Positions 51,331-61,120 of a DNA stretch of 64,000 bases are shown piece after piece. This DNA is from Firmicutes bacterium UBA5201 (lineage in GTDB: Bacteria; Bacillota; Clostridia; Peptostreptococcales; Acidaminobacteraceae), in the NCBI GenBank assembly GCA_002412775.1, contig DHVT01000022.1, positions 5,450 to 69,449 of the forward strand, in the 5' to 3' direction. A program made the position numbers and the translations under genes. Position 1 is the first letter of the stretch, and each line of letters begins with the position of its first letter. A model generated the notes under the pieces. It worked only from the letters and a program-made list of their open reading frames with translations, was not told the DNA's origin and made no database searches.

Positions 51331-52347
51331 ATGAAAAAAATACTTGAAGTAAAAAATTTAAGCACTTCGTTTTTCACTCATATGGGTGAAGTCAAAGCCG
51401 TGAGAGGCAATTCCTTCTCAATGGATAAAGGTGATATATTGGGTATAGTCGGCGAATCCGGCAGTGGTAAGAGCGTAACTGCGTTATCCATTATGGGACT
51501 CATAGACCATCCAGGCCGCATCACTGGTGGTGAGATCATATTCGATGGTGAAGTGATCTCCAATAAACCGGATGCGGTGATGGCCAATATCAGAGGAAAA
51601 GAGATCTCTATGATTTTCCAAGATCCCATGACGTCCCTCAATCCGGTTTTCACCATTGAAAACCTCATGGTTGAAGTCATCAGAAGACACCAGAAGGTCA
51701 GCAAAAGTGAGGCAAGAGCAATTGCCATCGAAAAACTCAATATGGTAGGCATTCCTGAGCCGGAGAGCAGAATCAGATCTTATCCGCATGAATTCTCAGG
51801 AGGAATGAGACAAAGGGCTATGATCGCCACTGCGCTTTCCTGCAATCCCAAATTGTTGATTGCAGATGAACCGACAACCGCACTTGACGTTACCATACAA
51901 GCTCAAATTCTCGATATTTTAATAAAGTTATCAAAAGAAATAGAAACATCCATCATCATCATCACCCATGACCTTGGTGTCATAGCGGAAACCTGTCATA
52001 ATCTGGTCGTCATGTATGGCGGTATGATCATGGAAAAAGGTTCTGTCGATGAGATTTTCCACAGTCCTCAGCATCCTTATACACAAGGATTGATGAATTC
52101 TATTCCCAAAATGCATTCGAAATCCAAGGGAAGATTGATTCCAATTCCTGGTTCTCCACCGGATTTGATGAATCCTCCTATAGGTTGTCCATTCTCACCC
52201 AGATGCCCGCATGCCATGGCAATCTGCAAACAGGAAATGGCACCTGTATATCGAATCAATGAAACGCATACTTCTGCATGTTGGTTATTGCACGAGGATG
52301 CACCGGAGGTAGAAGGATATAAAAAAGGATGTGAAATCGATGGCTGA
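51331..52347 (+). CDS. oppD: Oligopeptide ABC transporter ATP-binding protein OppD
   Basis: A 338-residue ABC ATPase. Walker A GESGSGKSV, signature FSGGMRQRAMIATAL, Walker B LLIADEPTTALDVT are intact. The C-terminal part GCPFSPRCPHAMAIC is the oligopeptide-ATPase cysteine motif. It begins nine bases after oppC and overlaps the start of oppF. Confidence 0.92.
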   Translation: MKKILEVKNLSTSFFTHMGEVKAVRGNSFSMDKGDILGIVGESGSGKSVTALSIMGLIDHPGRITGGEIIFDGEVISNKPDAVMANIRGKEISMIFQDPMTSLNPVFTIENLMVEVIRRHQKVSKSEARAIAIEKLNMVGIPEPESRIRSYPHEFSGGMRQRAMIATALSCNPKLLIADEPTTALDVTIQAQILDILIKLSKEIETSIIIITHDLGVIAETCHNLVVMYGGMIMEKGSVDEIFHSPQHPYTQGLMNSIPKMHSKSKGRLIPIPGSPPDLMNPPIGCPFSPRCPHAMAICKQEMAPVYRINETHTSACWLLHEDAPEVEGYKKGCEIDG

Positions 52348-53332
52348 AAAAAAACCTTTATTGGAAGTTAGGAACTTAAAAAAATATTTCCCTGTAAAAA
52401 CACCAATGTTCCAAAAAGAAAAAAATCTGCTCAAAGCAGTGGACGATCTTTCGTTTTTCATCCATAAGGGTGAAACATTCGGGCTCGTTGGAGAATCAGG
52501 GTGCGGAAAGTCAACTATTGGACGTTGTGTGGTAAGGCTTTATGAGCCAACAGACGGTGAAATCATATTTGATGGGGTCGATATAGCAAAACTGTCGAAC
52601 AAAGAACTGCTGAAATACAGAAAAAAGATTCAGATGATTTTTCAGGATCCATACGCATCGCTCAACACGCGTATGACCATCGCCGAAATCATCGGAGAAG
52701 GTATGGACATCCATACGGATCATAAAGGGCCAGCGAGGATGGAGCGAATCCATAGTCTGTTGACCAGAGTAGGTCTTAAAAAAGAACATGCCAACAGATA
52801 CCCCCATGAATTCTCGGGCGGACAAAGGCAGAGAATCGGTATTGCCAGGGCACTTGCCATCGAACCGGAACTGATCATTTGTGACGAGCCGATTTCAGCA
52901 CTGGACGTCTCCATTCAGGCGCAAGTCGTCAATATGCTTGAAGATCTCCAAAATGATTTGGGGTTGACTTATTTGTTTATTGCCCATGACCTCTCAATGG
53001 TCAAGCATATTTCCGACAGAATCGGAGTCATGTATTTGGGACATATGATGGAAGTCGCCACAAGCGAGGAATTGTATGACAAACCACTGCATCCTTATAC
53101 AAAGGCATTATTGTCTTCTATCCCTATACCGGATCCAGGTGTTAAAAAAGAGGGCAGAATCATTTTACAAGGCGATGTCAAAAGTCCGATCAATCCAAAA
53201 CCGGGTTGTCGTTTCAGCACACGTTGCAGATATGCCGTTGATCGATGTAAAGTTGAGACACCGGAACTTAGAGAAATCATGCCGAATCATTTCGCAGCTT
53301 GTCATATCGTTGAGGAAATCAACAGTTTGTAA
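52340..53332 (+). CDS. oppF: Oligopeptide ABC transporter ATP-binding protein OppF
   Basis: A 330-residue ABC ATPase. Walker A GESGCGKST, a normal signature FSGGQRQRIGIARAL and Walker B IICDEPISALDVS. The C-terminal cysteine motif GCRFSTRCRYAVDRC is present. ATG 52340 is preferred over the GTG at 52331 because AAGGA is well spaced from it. The signature contrasts with the altered one in the DppF-type protein at 23953. Confidence 0.92.
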   Translation: MAEKKPLLEVRNLKKYFPVKTPMFQKEKNLLKAVDDLSFFIHKGETFGLVGESGCGKSTIGRCVVRLYEPTDGEIIFDGVDIAKLSNKELLKYRKKIQMIFQDPYASLNTRMTIAEIIGEGMDIHTDHKGPARMERIHSLLTRVGLKKEHANRYPHEFSGGQRQRIGIARALAIEPELIICDEPISALDVSIQAQVVNMLEDLQNDLGLTYLFIAHDLSMVKHISDRIGVMYLGHMMEVATSEELYDKPLHPYTKALLSSIPIPDPGVKKEGRIILQGDVKSPINPKPGCRFSTRCRYAVDRCKVETPELREIMPNHFAACHIVEEINSL

Positions 53333-53349
53333 GTTTTTACTGTTATTAT

Positions 53350-53368
53350 TTACCGCCTAAGGTGGTAA
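53350..53368 (+). other. Intra-operon stem-loop before oppA
   Basis: TTACCGCC and GGTGGTAA with a three-base loop, one wobble pair, no T-run. It stands 33 bases before the oppA start and may protect the downstream mRNA or mark a processing site. Confidence 0.55.
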
Positions 53369-53401
53369 TTAATATAAACCTAATGTAAGAAGGAGGATAC
53401 T

Positions 53402-55075
53402 ATGAAAAGATTTTTATCGCTACTTTTGGTGTTAGTCATGATGACTTCGCTTTTGGCAGCGTGTGGTGCAAAAGATCCAGAACCGACCACACCAGTTGCT
53501 GAAACACCTACTGACACACCGGCTCCAACAGACAAACCAGCAGAAACAACTCCTCAAGTTTTATTGTGGAACGTTGGTGCTGACCCTAAAACCATCGATC
53601 CTACACTCAACGGTGCAAGCGATGGTGGTGATGTAATCAACCAGACATTTGAAGCATTAACCAGAGAAAAAAGTGGTGTCGTTTATCCAGGTATCGCTGA
53701 ATCTTGGGATGTGTCAGAAGATGGTTTGACGATCACTTTCAATTTGAGAGAGTCAAACTGGTCAGATGGATCACCTTTGACCGCTCACGATTTCGTTTAC
53801 TCTTGGAAACGTGGAATGGATCCAGCTACAGCATCTGAGTATTCTTGGATTTGGGAATATACAAATGTTGTTGGTGCTGCTGATGCGGCATTTGGAGAAG
53901 GATCTCTTGATGATGTTGGTATCACTGCTCTTGACGATTATACACTTGAAGTCAAGCTTCTCAATCCAACAGATTACATCTTGAGTTTACTTTCTTTCTA
54001 TCACTTCATGCCTGTAAATCAAGCTGCTGTAGAAGCAAAAGCTGATGGCGCATGGGCAAAAGATCCAGCTCTTGCTGTATCAAATGGACCATTTGTCTTG
54101 ACTTCTTATACAATCGGACAAGGTCTCATACTTGAAAAGAATCCAGAGTACTGGAATGCTGCAAACGTAATGCTCGATAAAATTGACGCAGTATTTATTG
54201 ATGAAGCATCTACAGCTTACCAAGCTTACCAAAGTGGTGAGTTACAATTTATACCACAAGTACCGACTGCAGAAATACCTAGATTGATCGCAGAAGATCC
54301 AGAATTCTATGTATTCCCATTGCTCGGAACTTACTACTACAATTTCAACTTGAACCTCGACCTCTGGGCTAATCCTCTAGTTAGAAAAGCCATCAACATG
54401 GCAATTGACAGAGAATTGATCACAGATACACTTGGTGCTGGTCAAATTCCAGCAGCTGGATTTGTACCACCTGGATTCCTTGATGACAAAGGAAATGATT
54501 TCTTTGAAACAGCGGGAACTTACGGTTTGGCAACTGATGACAGCAAAATCGCTGAAGCTCAAGCACTTTTGGCTGAAGCCGGATTCCCAGGTGGTGCCGG
54601 TTTCCCTGCATTCACAATCATGTACAACACTTCAGAAGCACACCAAATGGTTGCTGAAATCATTCAAGAAATGTTGAAAACAAATCTTGGTCTTAACGCT
54701 TCTCTTGAGAACCAAGAGTGGGCAGTATTCCAAGACACTAGAAAAGTTGGCGATTACGAACTTGCTCGTGGTGGTTGGTTGACAGACTTTATGGATCCAA
54801 GTGGTCTTTTAAGTATCTTTACAACTGGCAACGCTTACAACGATCCTAAATTTGCAAATGCAGAATATGACAGATTATTGTCACTTTCAGCTCAAACTAG
54901 AGGCGCTGAGCACTTTGAAGCTCTTTATGCAGCTCAAGACATCTTGATGACTGAACTTCCAATCGTTCCTGTCTATCACTATTCTGACTTCATGTTGGTT
55001 TCTGACGTTGTAGTTGGATGGGACAGATCTGTACTTGGAACTGTTGACTTCAGTGGTGCTTCAATCGTCAAATAA
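53402..55075 (+). CDS. oppA: Oligopeptide-binding lipoprotein OppA
   Basis: A 557-residue family 5 solute-binding protein with lipobox LLAACG (Cys21) and a Pro/Thr-rich linker. Family segments are LLWNVGADPKTIDPTLNG at the mature start, NWSDGSPLTAHDFVYSWKRG, SNGPFVLTSY and the C-terminal PIVPVYHYSDFMLV. It delivers oligopeptides to OppBC. GGAGG precedes the ATG. It is the last gene of the operon; the region right upstream may hold a promoter or processing site for higher expression. Confidence 0.93.
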   Translation: MKRFLSLLLVLVMMTSLLAACGAKDPEPTTPVAETPTDTPAPTDKPAETTPQVLLWNVGADPKTIDPTLNGASDGGDVINQTFEALTREKSGVVYPGIAESWDVSEDGLTITFNLRESNWSDGSPLTAHDFVYSWKRGMDPATASEYSWIWEYTNVVGAADAAFGEGSLDDVGITALDDYTLEVKLLNPTDYILSLLSFYHFMPVNQAAVEAKADGAWAKDPALAVSNGPFVLTSYTIGQGLILEKNPEYWNAANVMLDKIDAVFIDEASTAYQAYQSGELQFIPQVPTAEIPRLIAEDPEFYVFPLLGTYYYNFNLNLDLWANPLVRKAINMAIDRELITDTLGAGQIPAAGFVPPGFLDDKGNDFFETAGTYGLATDDSKIAEAQALLAEAGFPGGAGFPAFTIMYNTSEAHQMVAEIIQEMLKTNLGLNASLENQEWAVFQDTRKVGDYELARGGWLTDFMDPSGLLSIFTTGNAYNDPKFANAEYDRLLSLSAQTRGAEHFEALYAAQDILMTELPIVPVYHYSDFMLVSDVVVGWDRSVLGTVDFSGASIVK

Positions 55076-55111
55076 TTAAATTTTACGGAGATTGATTGTA
55101 ATTTCCGGTCC

Positions 55112-55153
55112 AAAGAGTTTGTCCCGATAGGATTATGGGATAAACTCTTTTTT
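55112..55153 (+). terminator. Rho-independent terminator
   Basis: AAAGAGTTT with AAACTCTTT, an added TCCC/GGGA helix, then six Ts. It closes the opp operon. Confidence 0.85.
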
Positions 55154-55168
55154 CTTGCCGTGGATCCG

Positions 55169-55177
55169 TGGTATAAT
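55169..55177 (+). promoter_or_regulatory. Extended -10 promoter element
   Basis: TGGTATAAT 17 bases before the acetyltransferase start; no clear -35 box. The same nonamer occurs at 16567 and 44965. Confidence 0.48.
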
Positions 55178-55194
55178 ATCAAGAGGTGTTTGAA

Positions 55195-55749
55195 ATGATC
55201 ATACTTGAAACAGAGAGGCTACTCATCAGAGACCATATCGAAGAGGATCTGGACGATTTGTTCGATCTCATATCCAGACCATTTGAAATGCGATATATCA
55301 TGGATCTGTTTGTGGTCGAACCCAAAGGGGCCAAGGAAAATTTGGCTGTCGCAATGCGCGATATAGGAAAACGCAATAGAAAGCATTATTTTTTTGCGAT
55401 CATTGAGAAAGAAACTTCGAAATATGTCGGTGAGATCGGATTCACTGTTCTGGATGAAAATCCATCAGGCAAGTTGCTTGAACTGGGTTATTTCACAAAA
55501 CGGGAGTTCTGGGATCGCGGTTTGACCACCGAGGCTGCTGCGATTTGTGTGGATTACGCTTTCAAGGAATTGAATACATGGAAAATCACGACCGGATGCA
55601 TCAAAGAGAATATCGCATCCGAACGCATCATGATCAAATTGGGATTTCATAAAGAAGGCGAATTGAGAAACCATCAGTCCGTTGATCAAGAATGGAAAGA
55701 TAGAGTGATCTATGGATTTCTAAAATCTGAATATCAAATGGAGGCTTAA
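55195..55749 (+). CDS. GNAT family N-acetyltransferase (RimJ/RimL type)
   Basis: A 184-residue acetyltransferase with the N-terminus LETERLLIRDHIEEDLDDLF, typical of the RimJ/RimL group, and GYFTKREFWDRGLTTEAAA as CoA-binding region; NIASERIMIKLGFHKEGELR follows. It may acetylate a ribosomal protein or a small molecule. ATG 55195 is six bases from GAGGTG; a GTG at 55186 overlaps that site. It runs into the next gene. Confidence 0.88.
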   Translation: MIILETERLLIRDHIEEDLDDLFDLISRPFEMRYIMDLFVVEPKGAKENLAVAMRDIGKRNRKHYFFAIIEKETSKYVGEIGFTVLDENPSGKLLELGYFTKREFWDRGLTTEAAAICVDYAFKELNTWKITTGCIKENIASERIMIKLGFHKEGELRNHQSVDQEWKDRVIYGFLKSEYQMEA

Positions 55750-55751
55750 TA

Positions 55752-56243
55752 ATGTCAAGTAATTTCTATAGTTATAGTTTGATGGTATTTCTATGTTCAA
55801 TGGTGATCTTCAGTGATTCAAGAAGAAGAATTCTTAAGAAAGAGGACATCCGATACCGCATCAAAGAAGAAAAAAAGCACAAGCACCTCTTCTATGCGTT
55901 AGGTCTTCTTGTCCCAATTGTGATTTTAATTTCGGGAATGTTTTATGAAAAAAGCATACTCATTAAAATTCTAATATTCATAATGTCGGTTGAGATGGGC
56001 ATCATCTGGACAATCATACAGCTTGGAGACACCCTGATCACGAAGGATTCACTGGGTAAGGCATGGTATACAAGAATCAGCACCATCGAGTACTTCGACG
56101 TACTCAGAGCAAAAGACCGGCCATATCTGGTGTTTAGAAAAGCGAAAAGCAGACGACAGGAAATGGTTTGGCTAAGTGAATGTGATGTCCAACCTGTTTT
56201 GGAGCATCTCAATGCACTGAATATAACCATCAAAAAAACATAG
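55752..56243 (+). CDS. Membrane protein with C-terminal beta-rich domain
   Basis: A 163-residue protein with one hydrophobic segment near the N-terminus (8-21), two helices at about 47-65 and 70-90, and a cytoplasmic tail that begins TLITKDSLGKAWYTRISTIE, in the style of bacterial PH-like domains. No named family. It begins two bases after the acetyltransferase stop. It resembles in layout the protein at 30487. Confidence 0.6.
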   Translation: MSSNFYSYSLMVFLCSMVIFSDSRRRILKKEDIRYRIKEEKKHKHLFYALGLLVPIVILISGMFYEKSILIKILIFIMSVEMGIIWTIIQLGDTLITKDSLGKAWYTRISTIEYFDVLRAKDRPYLVFRKAKSRRQEMVWLSECDVQPVLEHLNALNITIKKT

Positions 56244-56285
56244 TTTCTTCTGGAATTTCATATGCACTCGGTTATGTATACTTAC

Positions 56286-56318
56286 AGACAAGTTTTTATT
56301 AGACTTGTCTATTTTTTT
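56286..56318 (+). terminator. Rho-independent terminator
   Basis: AGACAAGT and ACTTGTCT (56286-56293, 56303-56310), then a run of Ts. Confidence 0.82.
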
Positions 56319-56382
56319 TAATTTTTGAAGCGTTGAAATCACGCGAACAGTTTTATTTCTACGTATAAAAAAAACAATACTA

Positions 56383-56410
56383 TTGATTTTAACCGCGATG
56401 GTGGTATTAT
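56383..56410 (+). promoter_or_regulatory. Candidate promoter of the liv operon
   Basis: TTGATT (56383-56388), 16-base spacer, TATTAT (56405-56410); a TATAAT three bases further on is an alternative -10 with a 19-base spacer. About 70 bases before livJ. Confidence 0.5.
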
Positions 56411-56480
56411 AATGAGTAATGTTAATAAAATTTAACATGGGTGTGAACAAAAAAACAATTTTGATTTGAGGGGGATTTTT

Positions 56481-57638
56481 ATGAAAAGGATTGCACTACT
56501 CTTAGTTCTCGTAATGATCTTATCAATTCCGTTGACTGCTTGTCAATCATCGGATAATGGGGGAACTGCAGGCAACGATGTGATAAAGTTTGGTGTTTTT
56601 GAGCCATTGACAGGTGCGAACGCAGCTGGTGGAGCAATGGAAATCGAAGGTATCGAACTTGCCCAAGAGCTTTATCCTGAAGTGCTTGGCAAGAAAATCG
56701 AACTCGTCATAGTGGACAACAAGTCTGACAAAGTGGAAGCCGCAAATGCAGCTACAAAGCTTGTAGATCAAGACAAAGTCAATGCGATCATCGGGTCATG
56801 GGGATCTTCATTCTCAATGGCTGCTGGACCAATCGTAATGGAAGCTGGTATACCAGCTGTTGGAACGTCATGTACCAACCCGCTTGTTACTCTTGGCAAC
56901 GACTATTATTTCAGAGTGACATTCATCGACTCTTTTCAAGGTGTCGTAATGGCGAACTACGCGTTTACTGAACTCGGTGCTACAAAAGTGGCAATCGTTC
57001 AAGAAATTTCAAATGATTACTCAGTAGGTCTTGTTAAGTTCTTTACTGATGAATTTGTCAGATTGACAGGTGATCCTGGCTCAATTTTATACGTCGCCAA
57101 CTACAATACCGGTGATCAGGATTTCACAGCACAATTGACAAATATCAAACAACTCAATCCTGATGCGATTTTTGCACCTGGAAACTACAGTGAATCTGCA
57201 ATGTTGATCAAACAAGCAAAAGAACTCGACATCAAAGCGCCTTTCCTCGGTGCGGACACTTGGGAAACTCCTGAGTTCATAGATATCGGTGGTTCAGCTG
57301 TAGAGGGCGCAGTGTTCTCGACATTCTTTGATTCACAGGTTCCTTTGACACCTGAATCTTCAGTGTTCCTGGACGCATATAGAGCCAAATTCAACAAGGA
57401 ACCCGCTTCAGTTACTGCTCTTGCATATGACGCATACATCTTGCTTGTGGATGCGATTGAAAGAGCTGGCAGTGCAGAACCGGAAAAAATCAAAGAAGCA
57501 TTGGCCGCAACAGCAGGATTTGACGGTGCTGCAGGTGTGGTAACATTAGATGAAAATGGTGATGCGGTTAAGAATGCAGTCATCAAAACAGTTAAAAATG
57601 GGGAATTCACATATTTGACAACTATTTCACCTCAGTAA
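56481..57638 (+). CDS. livJ: Branched-chain amino acid ABC transporter, binding lipoprotein LivJ
   Basis: A 385-residue solute-binding protein with lipobox IPLTAC (Cys21). The mature start IKFGVFEPLTGANAAGGAMEIEGIELA and VDNKSDKVEAANAATKLVDQ (in parts) are typical of leucine/isoleucine/valine-binding proteins. The liv-family permeases and ATPases follow, so branched-chain amino acid uptake is likely; related proteins can bind other amino acids or amides. ATG 56481 has GAGGGGGA upstream. Confidence 0.9.
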   Translation: MKRIALLLVLVMILSIPLTACQSSDNGGTAGNDVIKFGVFEPLTGANAAGGAMEIEGIELAQELYPEVLGKKIELVIVDNKSDKVEAANAATKLVDQDKVNAIIGSWGSSFSMAAGPIVMEAGIPAVGTSCTNPLVTLGNDYYFRVTFIDSFQGVVMANYAFTELGATKVAIVQEISNDYSVGLVKFFTDEFVRLTGDPGSILYVANYNTGDQDFTAQLTNIKQLNPDAIFAPGNYSESAMLIKQAKELDIKAPFLGADTWETPEFIDIGGSAVEGAVFSTFFDSQVPLTPESSVFLDAYRAKFNKEPASVTALAYDAYILLVDAIERAGSAEPEKIKEALAATAGFDGAAGVVTLDENGDAVKNAVIKTVKNGEFTYLTTISPQ

Positions 57639-57651
57639 TATTCAGTGGATT

Positions 57652-57687
57652 AAAAAAAGGTGCAGATGAAGTGTCTGTACCTTTTTT
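57652..57687 (+). terminator. Terminator-like hairpin between livJ and livH
   Basis: AAAAAAGGTGCAGA and TCTGTACCTTTTTT form a stem with one mismatch, ending in a T-run. It would stop part of the transcripts after livJ, giving more binding protein than permease. Confidence 0.68.
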
Positions 57688-57707
57688 AATTATTTTGGAG
57701 GACTCAT

Positions 57708-58601
57708 ATGTCGCTTAATACTTTTATGCAGCACTTGAGCAACGGTTTGGCGCTAGGCAGTTTATATGCCTTGATTGCAATAGGTTATACCATGGTTTAT
57801 GGTATTCTAAGACTTATCAACTTTGCTCATGGTGATATTTTCATGATCTCAACTTATATTATTTTCTACAGTGTCACATTATTTTTAATGCCGTGGTGGG
57901 TGGCATTCGTGGTTGCCATACTTCTGACAGGCGCATTTGGGATCTTGGTTGAAAGACTCGCATATAGGTCTCTCAGGAACTCCCCCAAAATTTCAGTCAT
58001 GATTTCCGCCATTGGTGCGTCCTATTTGATTCAAAACTTGGCCATCGTTATTTTTGGTGGTAGACCAAAAGCGTTTCCAATACCTGAATTTTTCAATAAA
58101 GTAGTGTATATCAATACAATTTCGATTCCAGTAGCGAATTTCTTCATCCCTGGAATCACAATGGCTGCTCTTGTAATTTTGCTTTATATTGTCAATAAAA
58201 CTAAAACGGGTATGGCGATGCGTGCAGTTTCAAGAGATTATGAAGCGGCGAGACTCATGGGAATCAATGTGGATACGATTATCTCCATCACTTTCTTTAT
58301 GGGGTCGATTCTTGCGGCGTTGGGTGGTATGATGTGGGGCATCAAGTATCCGAACCTGATTCCGCTCATGGGACTCATGCCTGGACTTAAAGCATTTATC
58401 GCTGCTGTTATCGGCGGTATCGGGAACATAAAAGGTGCGGTTGTCGGCGGATTTTTACTAGGTATGTCAGAAATCATGTTGATTGCATTTTTACCTTCAA
58501 TGACCGGTTACAGGGATGCATTTGCATTTGTCATACTTATTGTGATATTGCTCATAAAACCTTCAGGGCTATTGGGCGAAAATTTGGCAGAGAAGGTGTG
58601 A
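57708..58601 (+). CDS. livH: Branched-chain amino acid ABC transporter permease LivH
   Basis: A 297-residue permease with about eight helices. The start QHLSNGLALGSLYALIAIGYTM (in parts) and INFAHGDIFM are diagnostic of LivH; GMAMRAVSRDYEAARLMGIN is the loop that contacts the ATPase. GGAGG precedes the ATG after the livJ hairpin. Confidence 0.93.
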   Translation: MSLNTFMQHLSNGLALGSLYALIAIGYTMVYGILRLINFAHGDIFMISTYIIFYSVTLFLMPWWVAFVVAILLTGAFGILVERLAYRSLRNSPKISVMISAIGASYLIQNLAIVIFGGRPKAFPIPEFFNKVVYINTISIPVANFFIPGITMAALVILLYIVNKTKTGMAMRAVSRDYEAARLMGINVDTIISITFFMGSILAALGGMMWGIKYPNLIPLMGLMPGLKAFIAAVIGGIGNIKGAVVGGFLLGMSEIMLIAFLPSMTGYRDAFAFVILIVILLIKPSGLLGENLAEKV

Positions 58602-58605
58602 TGAG

Positions 58606-59652
58606 ATGAAAAAAGAAAATATGATCAGATTAGGGTTGATTGTACTTGTAGTTTTAGTTCTCGCCATACTGAATTTCACACTTGGAAATTATCAACTTAG
58701 AATATTGAATTTGGCTGGAATTTATGTTGTATTGGGACTTAGTTTAAATCTTATAAACGGATTTGCCGGTCTATTTTCACTGGGACATGCCGGATTCATG
58801 GCAATCGGTGCATATACCAGTGCGCTCCTTACAATGTCAGTCGCACAAAAGCAATCCAATTTTTTCGTGAAACCTATAGTGCCATGGCTTGCGAATATTG
58901 AGATGCCATTTCTTCCGGCGATGCTGATCGGTGGACTTGTTGCGGCGGTTCTTGGAACTTTGATAGCGGCTCCGATTCTTAGACTCAGAGACGATTATCT
59001 TGCTATTGCCACACTGGGTTTCAGTGAAATCATCAGAGTTATCTTCACAAATACGATGTCGCTCACCAATGGTGCTCTCGGGCTCAAGGGACTGACGCGA
59101 TATACGAATGTACCATACAGTTGGGGAATCGCGATCCTTACCATAGTGTTCATGTTTTCGTTGAGACGCAGCAGTTACGGTAAAGCCTTTATGGCCATCA
59201 GAGAAGATGATGTGGCCGCTGAATCCATGGGGATCGATCTTTTCAAGCACAAATTGTTGGCCTTTACCATCGGATCGTTTTTTGCCGGTATCGGTGGTGC
59301 GCTTCTAGCTCACCTCATGGGTACAATCGACCCACTGATGTTCAGATTCCTGATGACTTTCAATGTTCTATTGATTGTTGTTTTAGGTGGTATCGGCAGT
59401 ATAACCGGTACGGTGATTTCTGCAGTGGTAGTGACAGTTGCCATGGAAGCGCTTCGTTTCCTCGATGGAACAATCGATCTTGGCTTTATGGTGATTCAAA
59501 GCGTTCCGGGTATGAGAATGGTACTCTTTTCGATTCTCCTCATGTTGGTGGTGTTGTTCTATCAGAACGGACTTATGGGACGGGATGAGATCACGCTGGA
59601 TTCCATGGGAAAATTCTATAAAAACAAAATCAAGAAGGGGGCCAAATCATGA
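58606..59652 (+). CDS. livM: Branched-chain amino acid ABC transporter permease LivM
   Basis: A 348-residue permease. LNLINGFAGLFSLGHAGFMA is the LivM hallmark; FMAIREDDVAAESMGIDLFK is the ATPase-contact loop. About ten hydrophobic segments are seen. It begins four bases after livH and overlaps livG by four bases. Confidence 0.93.
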   Translation: MKKENMIRLGLIVLVVLVLAILNFTLGNYQLRILNLAGIYVVLGLSLNLINGFAGLFSLGHAGFMAIGAYTSALLTMSVAQKQSNFFVKPIVPWLANIEMPFLPAMLIGGLVAAVLGTLIAAPILRLRDDYLAIATLGFSEIIRVIFTNTMSLTNGALGLKGLTRYTNVPYSWGIAILTIVFMFSLRRSSYGKAFMAIREDDVAAESMGIDLFKHKLLAFTIGSFFAGIGGALLAHLMGTIDPLMFRFLMTFNVLLIVVLGGIGSITGTVISAVVVTVAMEALRFLDGTIDLGFMVIQSVPGMRMVLFSILLMLVVLFYQNGLMGRDEITLDSMGKFYKNKIKKGAKS

Positions 59653-60413
59653 GTATTTTGAAGACAGAAAATATCACGATGAGATTTGGTGGCCTTACCG
59701 CAGTTGCGGGACTCAACCTGGATATTGCAGAAGATAGCATCGTTGGTTTGATTGGGCCGAATGGGGCGGGTAAAACAACAGTATTCAACATGATCACAGG
59801 TGTTTACACTCCAACTGAAGGCGATATCTTGTTCGATGGAAATTCCATCAAAAAGCTGAAACCACATTTAATCACAAAGAAAGGCATCGCCCGTACATTC
59901 CAGAATATAAGATTGTTCAAGGATTTGACAGTGCTGGACAATGTCATCATCGCACATCATTTGAGACTGGATTCCAATATATTTTCAGCAGTGATGAGAT
60001 TGCCCGATTATACCAAAAAAGAAAGTGCTGTCATTCAAAAGTCACTTGATCTGCTGGAAGATGTCGGATTGATGGAATACAAAGATGACAAAGCGAGTTC
60101 ATTGCCATACGGAAAGCAAAGGAAACTTGAGATTGCAAGGGCGCTCGCAACGGAACCGAGACTACTTTTACTCGATGAACCGGCAGCCGGTATGAATCCT
60201 CAAGAGTCCATTGAACTTATGGAGTTCGTTAAAGAAATCCGCAAGAAATTCAAAGTGTCGATATTGATGATCGAACATCACATGCAAGTCATCATGGGAG
60301 TCTGTGAGAAGATATATGTCCTTGATTATGGTGTCAATATTGCTGAAGGCAGTGCTTCTGAAGTGCAGAACAACCCAAAAGTCATCGAAGCTTATTTAGG
60401 GGTGGACGAATGA
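59649..60413 (+). CDS. livG: Branched-chain amino acid ABC transporter ATP-binding protein LivG
   Basis: A 254-residue ABC ATPase. Walker A GPNGAGKTT, the LivG-type ARTFQNIRLF Q-loop, signature LPYGKQRKLEIARAL and Walker B LLLLDEPAAGMNPQE. The signature LPYGK in place of LSGGQ is usual for LivG. It overlaps livM and livF by four bases each. Confidence 0.93.
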   Translation: MSILKTENITMRFGGLTAVAGLNLDIAEDSIVGLIGPNGAGKTTVFNMITGVYTPTEGDILFDGNSIKKLKPHLITKKGIARTFQNIRLFKDLTVLDNVIIAHHLRLDSNIFSAVMRLPDYTKKESAVIQKSLDLLEDVGLMEYKDDKASSLPYGKQRKLEIARALATEPRLLLLDEPAAGMNPQESIELMEFVKEIRKKFKVSILMIEHHMQVIMGVCEKIYVLDYGVNIAEGSASEVQNNPKVIEAYLGVDE

Positions 60414-61114
60414 TAAAAATTAACGATTTAAACGTATATTATGGTGGTATACACGCCATCAAAGGTATATCTCTGGAAGTGCCTAAAGGAAAGATCATTA
60501 GCTTGATCGGTGCGAACGGAGCTGGGAAAAGCACAACTCTACGTGCAATCATGACCCTTGAAAGACCTAAATCGGGTACCATAATTTATAAGGATAAAGA
60601 CATCACTTTTGAAAAAACTCAGAATCTCGTAAAGAACGGTTTGGTTTTGGTTCCAGAAGGCAGAAGAGTGTTCACAAATCTCACTGTTGAGGAAAATCTT
60701 ATTTTAGGCTCGTATGCCAGAAAATATTCTGAGGAAGTGCAAAAAGATATGGAATGGGTTTATGAGTTGTTCCCAAGACTGCTCGAAAGAAAAAAACAAA
60801 AAGCCGGCACAATGTCAGGTGGTGAACAACAAATGTTGGCGGTAGGCAGAGCATTGATGAGCAAGCCGGAAGTCCTTCTTATGGACGAACCTTCTCTCGG
60901 TCTGGCCCCTCTCATCGTCAAAGACATCTTTGAGATCATCAAGAAAATCAACAAACTGGGTGTCACAATCATGCTGATCGAGCAAAATGCCAAAGTCGCA
61001 CTTGAAATCGCCGATTACGGATATGTCATGGAAGTTGGAAAGATTGTGCTTGAAGGCAAGGGTAAGGAACTACTTGAGAACGAAAATGTAAAAAAAGCAT
61101 ATTTAGGCGCATAA
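60410..61114 (+). CDS. livF: Branched-chain amino acid ABC transporter ATP-binding protein LivF
   Basis: A 234-residue ABC ATPase. Walker A GANGAGKST, VPEGRRVFTNLTVEENL as LivF mark, signature MSGGEQQMLAVGRAL, Walker B LLMDEPSLGLAP. It ends the liv operon, followed by a strong terminator. Confidence 0.93.
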   Translation: MIKINDLNVYYGGIHAIKGISLEVPKGKIISLIGANGAGKSTTLRAIMTLERPKSGTIIYKDKDITFEKTQNLVKNGLVLVPEGRRVFTNLTVEENLILGSYARKYSEEVQKDMEWVYELFPRLLERKKQKAGTMSGGEQQMLAVGRALMSKPEVLLMDEPSLGLAPLIVKDIFEIIKKINKLGVTIMLIEQNAKVALEIADYGYVMEVGKIVLEGKGKELLENENVKKAYLGA

Positions 61115-61120
61115 CCACGA

